From an uncultured Eubacteriales bacterium (GTDB lineage: Bacteria; Bacillota; Clostridia; Oscillospirales; Oscillospiraceae), in assembly GCA_900550615.1 (NCBI GenBank), contig URSX01000052.1, positions 1 to 11,512 of the forward strand: 11,512 nucleotides of DNA, in the 5' to 3' direction. The first letter of the stretch is position 1; each line of letters opens with the position of its first letter. Positions 1-5,233 of the stretch are shown here, piece after piece. A program made the translations under genes and the position numbers. The notes under the pieces are model-generated. The model searched no databases and had not been told where the DNA came from. It saw only the letters and a program-made list of their open reading frames with translations.

Positions 1-26
1 CTTTGTCAAAGTTTCAAAAACTTAGG

Positions 27-83
27 CAGCGTGTCGAAAAAGCTTTTTTCGACACGCTGAGCGGCAGCTTTCCAGCTGCCGCT
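27..83 (-). terminator. Two stacked hairpins downstream of the flavodiiron gene
   Basis: Read on the minus strand, the flavodiiron stop is followed by a 10-bp stem (74-83 with 60-69, loop 70-73). A perfect 15-bp stem follows (45-59 with 27-41, 3-nt loop) whose inner part is an A5/T5 tract. The second hairpin has T residues inside the stem rather than a clean U-tail, so it could stop transcription from either side. The inner motif is GCTTTTTTCGACACGCTGA. No gene is visible in 1-26. Confidence 0.65.
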
Positions 84-93
84 TTCCTTATTA

Positions 94-1440
94 TTATTTC
101 TCCTCAAAATATTCTGCACCGGCTCCGCAGAGGGGGCACTTGTAATCCTCGGGCAGGGTATCGCCCTCATACACATAGCCGCAGACCTTGCACACGAACC
201 GCTTCTTTTTCTTCCCTTCTGCATCCTTTGCCGTAGGAGCAGCCTTCACATCCTTGGCCAGCACTGCTGCCAGCCGCTCCAGCTGCATAGCCTGATCCTC
301 TCTCAGGGCAGAGCGGATGGAGAAGGTGTCCTCTATCTGCGTCCAATCCTTCAAGCCCTGCAGGATCTTCCCCATTTCCCGGCCGCTGACGGGAGCCCAG
401 GAGCCGTTCTCCAGCAGCACCATCCGCCGGCCCCTCAGCCCATGGGCGGCAATGTCCCGCAGCAGCTCGTCCATGGTGATGAATACCCCAGCGTTATAGG
501 TCGGTGCGGCGAACACCAGGTGACTATATTGGAATGCCGCCGACAGAATGTAGGACGATGGGGTTACGGAGGTGTCGAACATCTGCACCTTTATCCCCTG
601 CTCCGCCAGGCGGCAGGCCAGGATATTGGCTGCACACTCCGTATCCCCGTAAATGGAGGCGTAGGCGATCATCACGCCCTGCACCTCCGGCTCGTACCGG
701 CTCCACAGGTCGTGCTTGCCGAGAATATATTCCAAATCTCTCCGCCAAACAAAGCCGTGGAGCGGCAGGATCATGCTGATCTCCAGCCCCGCCGCCTTCT
801 GCAGCACCGCCTGCACCTGGGAGCCGTATTTTCCCACGATGTTGGTATAATACCGGCGGCACTCGTCCAGATAGTCCCGGTCAAAGTTCACCTCATCAGC
901 AAATAGATGTCCGTTCAGGGCGCCGAAGCAGCCGAAGGCGTCCGCCGACAGCAGCAGCTTGTCCGTCTCATCGTAGGTCATCATCACTTCCGGCCAGTGC
1001 ACCATAGGTGCCATCACGAACTGCAGGGTATGCCGTCCTGTGCAAAGGGTATCCCCCTCCTTACACACATGGATGCGGTCATCATAGGCGTGGCCGAAGA
1101 ACTGGCCGATCATGGTCTTGGCCATGGCGGTACACAGGATCTGCACCTCCGGGAACCGCAGCACCAGGTCCTCCAGCTCGGCGGTGTGATCGGGCTCCAT
1201 ATGGTGTACCACGATATAGTCCAGCGTCCGCCCGCTTAGCGTGTGCAGCAGGTTTTCCCTGAACTGCCGGATCACCTGGGCATCCACCGTGTCAAAGAGC
1301 ACGGTTTTTTCATCCAGCAGCAGGTAGCTGTTATAGGAAACGCCCTCCGGCACGCCGAAAACGCCCTCAAACACCGCCAGACGCCGGCTGTCGGCGCCGA
1401 TCCATGTGTAATCCTCATTGACATTTCTGACACAGTACAT
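94..1440 (-). CDS. Flavodiiron protein (A-type flavoprotein) with C-terminal rubredoxin domain
   Basis: A 448-aa cytoplasmic enzyme that reduces O2 and/or NO at a non-heme diiron site, using electrons passed through FMN; in strict anaerobes it protects against oxygen or nitrosative stress. An N-terminal metallo-beta-lactamase-like domain (about 1-250) carries the diiron ligands H80-x-E82-x-D84-H85, H148, D167 and H228 with the family spacing. A flavodoxin-like domain follows (about 254-395; SIYGDTE resembles an FMN phosphate loop). After a Lys-rich linker a rubredoxin domain has two CxxC pairs (C417/C420 and C435/C438). The fusion supplies its own electron carrier, as in flavorubredoxins. The start is supported by AGGAGG at 1448-1453, 7 nt upstream. 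It is monocistronic, with its own promoter and terminator hairpins. Whether it prefers O2 or NO cannot be read from the sequence. Confidence 0.95.
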   Translation of the reverse strand: MYCVRNVNEDYTWIGADSRRLAVFEGVFGVPEGVSYNSYLLLDEKTVLFDTVDAQVIRQFRENLLHTLSGRTLDYIVVHHMEPDHTAELEDLVLRFPEVQILCTAMAKTMIGQFFGHAYDDRIHVCKEGDTLCTGRHTLQFVMAPMVHWPEVMMTYDETDKLLLSADAFGCFGALNGHLFADEVNFDRDYLDECRRYYTNIVGKYGSQVQAVLQKAAGLEISMILPLHGFVWRRDLEYILGKHDLWSRYEPEVQGVMIAYASIYGDTECAANILACRLAEQGIKVQMFDTSVTPSSYILSAAFQYSHLVFAAPTYNAGVFITMDELLRDIAAHGLRGRRMVLLENGSWAPVSGREMGKILQGLKDWTQIEDTFSIRSALREDQAMQLERLAAVLAKDVKAAPTAKDAEGKKKKRFVCKVCGYVYEGDTLPEDYKCPLCGAGAEYFEEK

Positions 1441-1470
1441 ATTGTTTCCTCCTGTTCAGGTTTTTTCTTT

Positions 1471-1499
1471 ATTATACTGCAATTTTTTTACAATGTACA
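1471..1499 (-). promoter_or_regulatory. Probable sigma-A promoter of the flavodiiron gene
   Basis: On the minus strand a perfect TATAAT (1471-1476) is preceded at 17 bp by TGTACA (1494-1499), a 4/6 match to the -35 consensus. The palindromic TGTACA might also bind a regulator; that is speculation. Confidence 0.55.
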
Positions 1500-1531
1500 G
1501 ATACAAAATGGTAAATGCAAAAAAAGGCCGC

Positions 1532-1578
1532 AAAAAACATGGGCCCACGGCAGCGCGTAACACGCGTTGCCGTGGGCC
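1532..1578 (-). terminator. Terminator of the TRAP remnant operon
   Basis: A 17-bp GC-rich stem (1562-1578 with 1542-1558, one G-U pair, 3-nt loop) is followed on the minus strand by T6 and then T7 tracts (to about 1519). It lies 46 bp past the surviving permease stop codon. The terminator is intact although the genes upstream of it are not. Confidence 0.85.
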
Positions 1579-1624
1579 AAGCCTTACGCCTCACAGGTCG
1601 GAGACAGTTTCCGTCTCCTGAATT

Positions 1625-2226
1625 TTACGCCTTCATTTTCAGCACGATCTTATTACGCAGGATAATCAGCACAGCTGCAGCGGCGCACAGGCCCAGGCCG
1701 ATCAGATCCGTAGACGTACCCGGATAGATCAGGAACAGAGCGTCCGTACCCAGCTGGAAGCAGTGCAATGATCGGCAGGATATTTACGCAAGTACGGCGG
1801 GTGACCTCCAGCACGCATACGATCACGACCACCGCCACCACCAGGTCCATTATATTTGGGATTCACGCCGATACGGTATACCAGCGTATTCATTTCCACG
1901 CACATGTATGTAAATGCCGCCGCAATGAGGACCATCAGCACCACGTCCGGTGCCGACGGGCGGTTTATGGGCGATTTTTTGGTGCCCCGATACAGTGCGA
2001 AAGTCATCACAGCGCCTACGCCCACATGCACGCAGTACAGGTACCACGCCGTTGTGGAGGACAGCACCAGTGCATAGATATGGAACAGTGCCATTGCCAG
2101 AGCAAAGAAGAAGATGAACTTTTTCCATCCGCCGGTCAGTGTCCTTTTGGATGCGCCATCCTCTTCCATTGCCTTCAGATCTATCTCTTTTTCCAGTTCT
2201 TTTTCTTTCTTTTTAAATAGCTTCAT
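1625..2226 (-). pseudogene. TAXI-family TRAP transporter fused permease, internally deleted and frameshifted
   Basis: Remains of the large membrane permease of a TRAP transporter (Na+-dependent solute uptake, with the TAXI-type binding protein encoded just upstream). The start at 2226 has GGAGG at 2232-2236. The first ~125 residues are in one frame: a charged Lys/Glu-rich head, then TM helices (FIFFFALAMALFHIYALVL and DVVLMVLIAAAFTYM). Near 1850 the reading moves to a second frame, MDLVVAVVVIVCVLEVTRRT followed by ILPIIAL, matching the conserved family stretch before the DctM-like domain. At about 1755 it jumps to a third frame reading LFLIYPGTSTDLIGL and ending in KMKA at 1625, which looks like the family C-terminus. 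Only ~195 codons remain of the usual 600-700, so most of the transport domain is missing. It cannot make a working permease. The family call is from recognised motifs, without a search. Confidence 0.82.
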
Positions 2227-2260
2227 ATCTGCCTCCATACATACATGGATTAATTAAGAT

Positions 2261-2297
2261 CCCACAGGCCGATAGTATTGCGCTATCGACCTGTGGG
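2261..2297 (-). promoter_or_regulatory. Intercistronic hairpin between TRAP binding-protein and permease remnants
   Basis: A 15-bp stem (2283-2297 with 2261-2275, 7-nt loop) is fully paired in minus-strand RNA if one G-U pair is counted. It has no real U-tail, so it looks more like an RNA-processing or attenuation hairpin that would raise the binding protein:permease ratio than a full terminator. This role is inferred. Confidence 0.5.
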
Positions 2298-2314
2298 CAG
2301 GTTGAATCAATAGC

Positions 2315-2405
2315 TCACTCGACGGGCTTGAGGTTGTCGGGGATGTTCAGGCCGATCTCGGTGTAGTACTTGTAGGCGCCGGGGTGCAGAGGCGTGACCA
2401 TACCC
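2315..2405 (-). pseudogene. C-terminal fragment of a TAXI-type TRAP solute-binding protein
   Basis: Only about 29 codons survive, reading GMVTPLHPGAYKYYTEIG and then NIPDNLKPVE before a TGA at 2315. The PLHPGAxKYYxExG pattern is typical of the C-terminal end of TAXI-family periplasmic/lipoprotein solute-binding subunits. The rest of the gene, including signal peptide and start codon, is missing: within ~30 bp upstream the sequence runs into the rplT terminator. It sits directly before the permease remnant in the order normal for these operons, which supports both calls. The deletion endpoint is placed near 2405 by eye. Confidence 0.72.
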
Positions 2406-2432
2406 CTAAGGAATAAGCCCCCGCCAGAAATC

Positions 2433-2464
2433 AAAAAAAGTGCAGCCCTTCGGCTGCACTTTTT
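2433..2464 (-). terminator. Terminator of the infC-rpmI-rplT operon
   Basis: A 13-bp stem (2452-2464 with 2435-2447) with a 4-nt loop and a run of seven T on the minus strand, starting 11 bp after the rplT stop. The A-run/T-run symmetry means it could also act from the other side. Confidence 0.92.
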
Positions 2465-2475
2465 CATCACTTTTC

Positions 2476-2826
2476 TCAGGCCTTCTTTGCGATATCGCAC
2501 AGGGCGGCAAAAGCCACACTGTCGTTGATCGCCATCTCAGAGAGCATCTTGCGGTTAATCTGGATACCGGCCACCTTCAGGCCATGCATAAAGGTGGAGT
2601 AGTTCATGCCGTTCTGCTTGCAGGCGGCGGAAATACGGGTGATCCACAGCTGACGGAAGTCACGCTTCTTCAGCCGGCGGCCTACATAAGCGTAGGTCAG
2701 GGACTTCATGACCTGCTCGTTGGCCATCTTGAAGTGCTTGGACTTAGCGCCCCAGTAACCCTTGGCCAGCTTCAGGGTCTTATTTCTTCTTTTACGCGCC
2801 ATCATTGCGCCTTTAACTCTTGCCAT
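2476..2826 (-). CDS. rplT: 50S ribosomal protein L20
   Basis: A 116-aa 23S rRNA-binding protein needed early in large-subunit assembly; in many bacteria it also represses its own operon by binding the mRNA. The sequence has the normal L20 length and order: a Lys/Arg-rich N-terminal tail (MARVKGAMMARKRRNK, KLAKGYWG), then the conserved core (YAYVGRRLKKRDFRQLWITR, ISAACKQNGMNYSTFMHGLK) and the C-terminal RKMLSEMAINDSVAFAAL region. AGGAGG lies ideally upstream of the ATG. It is the last gene of the operon, 34 bp after rpmI, and is followed at once by a terminator. Confidence 0.98.
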   Translation of the reverse strand: MARVKGAMMARKRRNKTLKLAKGYWGAKSKHFKMANEQVMKSLTYAYVGRRLKKRDFRQLWITRISAACKQNGMNYSTFMHGLKVAGIQINRKMLSEMAINDSVAFAALCDIAKKA

Positions 2827-2860
2827 TTGTTCTTGCCTCCTATTCTAACGCTTCCGTCAA

Positions 2861-3058
2861 TTATTTGTAAGGGATCATCTTGCGGATGGTCGCCTCGTTG
2901 GTGCAGTCGGCATAGGTGCCGCTGCGCAGACGACGGCCACGCTTGGTGTCCTTTTTGGTCAGGATATGGCTCTTGAAAGCGTGGGCTCTCTTGACCTTGC
3001 CGGACTTCGTCAGATTGAAGCGCTTTTTGGCGCCGCTGTGGGTCTTCAGTTTAGGCAT
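2861..3058 (-). CDS. rpmI: 50S ribosomal protein L35
   Basis: A 65-aa basic large-subunit protein. It has the family signature from the start (MPKLKTHSGAKKRF) through the central KRAHAFKSHILTKKDTKRGRRLR and the C-terminal IRKMIPYK. The ATG at 3056-3058 is chosen over an upstream in-frame start because family members begin with MPK/MPKM and because AAGGAG lies 8 nt before it. It sits between infC (48-bp gap) and rplT (34-bp gap) in the standard order and is presumably cotranscribed with both. Confidence 0.98.
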   Translation of the reverse strand: MPKLKTHSGAKKRFNLTKSGKVKRAHAFKSHILTKKDTKRGRRLRSGTYADCTNEATIRKMIPYK

Positions 3059-3106
3059 GATAAATACTCCTTCCGTATATTCTCCGCCCCGTGGCGGAAC
3101 CATGAA

Positions 3107-3625
3107 TTACTTGCCTGCTTTGGGAGAGAGGAAAATGGACATATTCCGTCCCTCCATCTTGGCTGCTTTTTCCAGTGTCGCTGTCTCGGCGCACTGCTCT
3201 GCAAACTTTTTCAGCAGATCCCGGCCGATGTCCGTATGAGCCATTTCGCGGCCGCGGAAGCGTACGGAAACCTTCACCCGGTTCCCGTCAGCCAAGAACT
3301 TCTGGGCGTTTTTCAGCTTCGTGTTAAAATCGCCCACATCGATGCCCGGGGACATCCGGATCTCCTTGATCTCCACCACATGCTGGTTCTTTCTGGCTTC
3401 CTTTTCGCGCTTGCTCTGCTCGAACTTGTACTTGCCGTAGTTCATCAGCTTGCACACAGGGGGCACAGCCTGCGGAGAAATTTTCACCAGATCCAAACCA
3501 CGTTCGTCAGCGATGTGCAGCGCCTCCTCTGCGGAAACAATGCCCATCTGTTCGCCGGTCTCGCCAATGAGGCGGATCTCCTTGTCGCGGATCTCCTCGT
3601 TCAATTCATGCTGCAGCTTGCTAAT
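3107..3625 (-). CDS. infC: Translation initiation factor IF-3, with AUU start codon
   Basis: A 172-residue factor that binds the 30S subunit, checks the start codon and initiator tRNA, and keeps subunits apart. The N-domain (HELNEEIRDKEIRLIG, VCKLMNYGKYKFEQSKREKE) and the C-domain (EIRMSPGIDVGDFNTKLK, VKVSVRFRGREMAHTDIG) are clear. No ATG, GTG or TTG sits where IF-3 should begin. Instead an ATT (3623-3625) lies 8 nt after GGAGGTG (3634-3640) and gives the expected N-terminus and length (about 170-180 aa). An AUU start is the classical E. coli infC arrangement, where IF-3 discriminates against AUU and so represses its own synthesis. Reading further upstream in frame would translate the leader terminator. 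First gene of infC-rpmI-rplT. Confidence 0.95.
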   Translation of the reverse strand: MSKLQHELNEEIRDKEIRLIGETGEQMGIVSAEEALHIADERGLDLVKISPQAVPPVCKLMNYGKYKFEQSKREKEARKNQHVVEIKEIRMSPGIDVGDFNTKLKNAQKFLADGNRVKVSVRFRGREMAHTDIGRDLLKKFAEQCAETATLEKAAKMEGRNMSIFLSPKAGK

Positions 3626-3644
3626 GGCCGAAACACCTCCACTC

Positions 3645-3783
3645 AAAAATAAAAACACGGATGCCGAAAGCACCCGCATAGCCAAATCCGACTCCCCCAT
3701 AAGGAGCCGTTTCCTGCTGTTGACCTCTTCGCTGACGCTGGAGGTGAGGCGGATGCATCCTGCCTTCTTTGTTTTCCTCTGGT
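3645..3783 (-). promoter_or_regulatory. infC leader RNA with attenuator-type terminator (possible L20 leader)
   Basis: About 130-150 nt of untranslated leader lie between the promoter and the infC ribosome-binding site. Just before that site is a terminator-like hairpin: stem 3670-3676 with 3658-3664 (7 bp, one G-U), 5-nt loop, then TTTTTATTTTT on the minus strand (3645-3655). Near the leader's 5' end, GCATCCGC (3749-3756) is almost a copy of the terminator's 3' arm and can pair over 8 nt with GCGGGTGC at its 5' arm, forming an antiterminator. This operon is often controlled by an L20 leader in Firmicutes; that class is inferred from position, not from a matched consensus. Confidence 0.7.
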
Positions 3784-3812
3784 ATTGTAGCATCCAGACG
3801 CGGCGTTGTCAA
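3784..3812 (-). promoter_or_regulatory. Sigma-A promoter of infC-rpmI-rplT
   Basis: TTGACA (3807-3812, perfect -35) and TACAAT (3784-3789, 5/6 match to -10) are separated by exactly 17 bp on the minus strand. The strength of the match fits a highly expressed ribosomal operon and implies transcription starting near 3777. Confidence 0.92.
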
Positions 3813-3895
3813 TATTTTTTTGCCGCTGAATTGTATATTTTTCACTGCTTCACGCCACACTACCATCATACACAGGTTTAAAAGGAGGTGCCACA

Positions 3896-4006
3896 ATGGC
3901 AAAGAATACCCAGAACCAGAATAAAAACCAGAATCAGAACAAAAATCAGAACCAGAATAAGACCCAGAACCAGGAGCAAAACAAGCAGGCCAAGGAGTGC
4001 AACTGA
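3896..4006 (+). CDS. Asn/Gln/Lys-rich repeat micropeptide, 36 aa, unknown function
   Basis: A 36-codon ORF with an excellent ribosome-binding site (AAAGGAGGTG at 3881-3890, 5 nt before ATG) and a strong terminator 20 bp after the stop, so it is very probably expressed. The product starts MAKNTQ, then repeats the hexapeptide QNQNKN/T three times, and ends with a charged tail KQAKECN containing the only Cys. There is no hydrophobic segment or signal peptide. Such low-complexity Gln/Asn composition recalls gamma-type small acid-soluble spore proteins, but no family motif is present and I do not assign it. It is transcribed divergently from infC, with no overlap of coding regions. No convincing promoter could be picked in 3813-3880. 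Confidence 0.75.
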   Translation: MAKNTQNQNKNQNQNKNQNQNKTQNQEQNKQAKECN

Positions 4007-4026
4007 CCCATCCTGCCGCAAAGCAA

Positions 4027-4065
4027 GGGCGCCGGCAATAGCCGGTGCCCTTTTGTTTTCTTTCT
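4027..4065 (+). terminator. Terminator of the micropeptide gene
   Basis: A 10-bp GC stem (4027-4036 with 4041-4050, one G-U) with loop AATA, followed by TTTTGTTTTCTTTC. It is typical of a Rho-independent terminator on the plus strand. Confidence 0.92.
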
Positions 4066-4162
4066 CTCCCCCGCCCCGCGCGCACCCCTTACCATGCTCC
4101 CAAAGGGGCCGATGCCTATATCGGCTTGTCTGGTCTTGCACCGCACCCCTTGCAAAAAACTG

Positions 4163-4201
4163 TCATTGCGAAGCCAGTGCGCACACTGGCTGTGGCAATC
4201 C
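4163..4201. repeat. REP-like dispersed palindrome in gene-free stretch 4066-4268
   Basis: The palindrome has an outer pair ATTGC/GCAAT (4165-4169 with 4195-4199) and an inner 8-bp stem AGCCAGTG/CACTGGCT (4172-4179 with 4184-4191). The frame 'GGATTGCCAC...CGCAATGACA' on the minus strand is the layout of a REP-like intergenic repeat seen in many bacterial genomes. The surrounding 4066-4268 is C-rich, with a C9 run near 4250, and has no gene I can support. Confidence 0.6.
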
Positions 4202-4264
4202 GCGCCCCCTGCACCGCACTCTCCTCCTTGCGTAAGGGGCATAGTCCTCCCCCCCCCACCCCGC

Positions 4265-4299
4265 AAAAATGCGGTGAGGCCCCAATGGTCTCACCGCAT
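4265..4299 (-). terminator. Terminator of the nucleotidyltransferase-carboxypeptidase operon
   Basis: A 13-bp stem (4287-4299 with 4269-4281, including G-U pairing) with a 5-nt loop. On the minus strand it runs into TTTTTGCGG, about 30 bp after the carboxypeptidase stop. Confidence 0.85.
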
Positions 4300-4328
4300 G
4301 AAGGGTGGTTTACAATTTTTTGCAGTTT

Positions 4329-5207
4329 TTAATGAGCGGCGCGGCCAAGATATTCCTCCAGCGTAACACCCTTTTCATGGATCTCCTTCGCCACCTGACA
4401 GCCCACATAGCGGTAGTGCCACGGCTCATAGATGATCCCCGTAATGTCTGTGGTGCCGTTGGGATAGCGCAGGATAAATCCATAGCGCCAGCTGTTGGCC
4501 ATAAGCCACTGCTGGGTGGGTGTCGATTCCTGCGACTCGTCCAGATTCCAGTTGCTGGTGTCAATAATGTCCACCGCCAGGCCCAGCTGATGCTCGCTGG
4601 TACCGGGCACAGCCACCTCCCGGGCAGCCTTTTCCTTGTCGCCGCCGTAGGCCGCCACCTGCCGGTCAAATAGGGTCTGCTGTGTATCCCATGTGCGGTA
4701 TGCCGAGCATACATAGGGGCTGCAATCCCCATAGTCGCTGCAATCGTCCATCATTTTCTTCAGCTGAGGATAGCAGCGGCTGTCGATCTCCGCGCCGCTG
4801 TAGCTGGAAATACCGTCCAGCGTTGTCAGCTCCGGCTTATATCCCTCCTGTATGGCGTTCCACGGATTCACCAGCGCCAGATTCCATACGCCGTCCACCT
4901 GCTCCGGCTCGTGATCGGGTTCAGGCTCCGGCTCCGGATCAGGCTCCGGCTCCGGATCAGGCTCCGGCTCCGGATCAGGCTTCTGCTCCTTCTGAGGCTT
5001 CTCCTCCGGCTGCTCCTGCTGGGGCGGCTGATTCTGCTGGCCGGGATTTGTCTGCTCCTGGGACGGCTTCTGCGGCTGTATCGGCTCCTTATTTCCGCTG
5101 CCGCGCAGCAGGAAAAACACCACCAGCCCCAGGGCGATCACCAGCGCGGCGATCCCCCCTATACCCAGCGGAGTTTTATACCATGGTTTTTTCTGCATTC
5201 TTCTCAT
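4329..5207 (-). CDS. Membrane-anchored VanY-like D-alanyl-D-alanine carboxypeptidase (peptidase M15B)
   Basis: A 292-aa enzyme expected to remove the terminal D-Ala from peptidoglycan stem peptides outside the cell. Residues 1-12 are basic and 13-34 form one TM helix, giving an N-in/C-out anchor. Residues 40-103 are an unstructured Gln/Pro/Glu linker ending in a (PEPEPD)n repeat, probably a spacer through the wall. The catalytic domain (about 105-290) has the M15 zinc signature SEHQLGLAVD (H206, D213), the second zinc motif EPWHYRYVG (E261, H264), and the substrate-side SAYR (R171). Four Cys near 145-167 (C145, C156, C162, C167) could form disulfides. GGAGGA lies 8 nt before the chosen ATG. 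It follows the nucleotidyltransferase by 26 bp, so the two are cotranscribed. No van resistance genes are nearby, so a housekeeping wall-trimming role is more likely than glycopeptide resistance. Confidence 0.92.
   Translation of the reverse strand: MRRMQKKPWYKTPLGIGGIAALVIALGLVVFFLLRGSGNKEPIQPQKPSQEQTNPGQQNQPPQQEQPEEKPQKEQKPDPEPEPDPEPEPDPEPEPEPDHEPEQVDGVWNLALVNPWNAIQEGYKPELTTLDGISSYSGAEIDSRCYPQLKKMMDDCSDYGDCSPYVCSAYRTWDTQQTLFDRQVAAYGGDKEKAAREVAVPGTSEHQLGLAVDIIDTSNWNLDESQESTPTQQWLMANSWRYGFILRYPNGTTDITGIIYEPWHYRYVGCQVAKEIHEKGVTLEEYLGRAAH
4923..4976. repeat. 18-bp tandem repeat, three perfect copies, in the carboxypeptidase linker
   Basis: The unit AGGCTCCGGCTCCGGATC is repeated at 4923-4940, 4941-4958 and 4959-4976 with no mismatches. 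Each copy encodes six residues of the Pro-Glu-Pro-Glu-Pro-Asp linker. Being a multiple of three, copy-number change would alter linker length without a frameshift. Confidence 0.95.
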
Positions 5208-5233
5208 TTTTACTATCCTCCACCCGTTTTCGC

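Noticed and set aside
3864..3870. CATCATA as a sporulation sigma-G -10 box for the micropeptide
   Set aside because: It fits the -10 pattern, but nothing at the proper distance upstream resembles the -35 element. It is too weak to call.
4923..4976. Possible CRISPR-like array
   Set aside because: The repeats are contiguous without spacers and lie in a coding linker. No cas genes are present.
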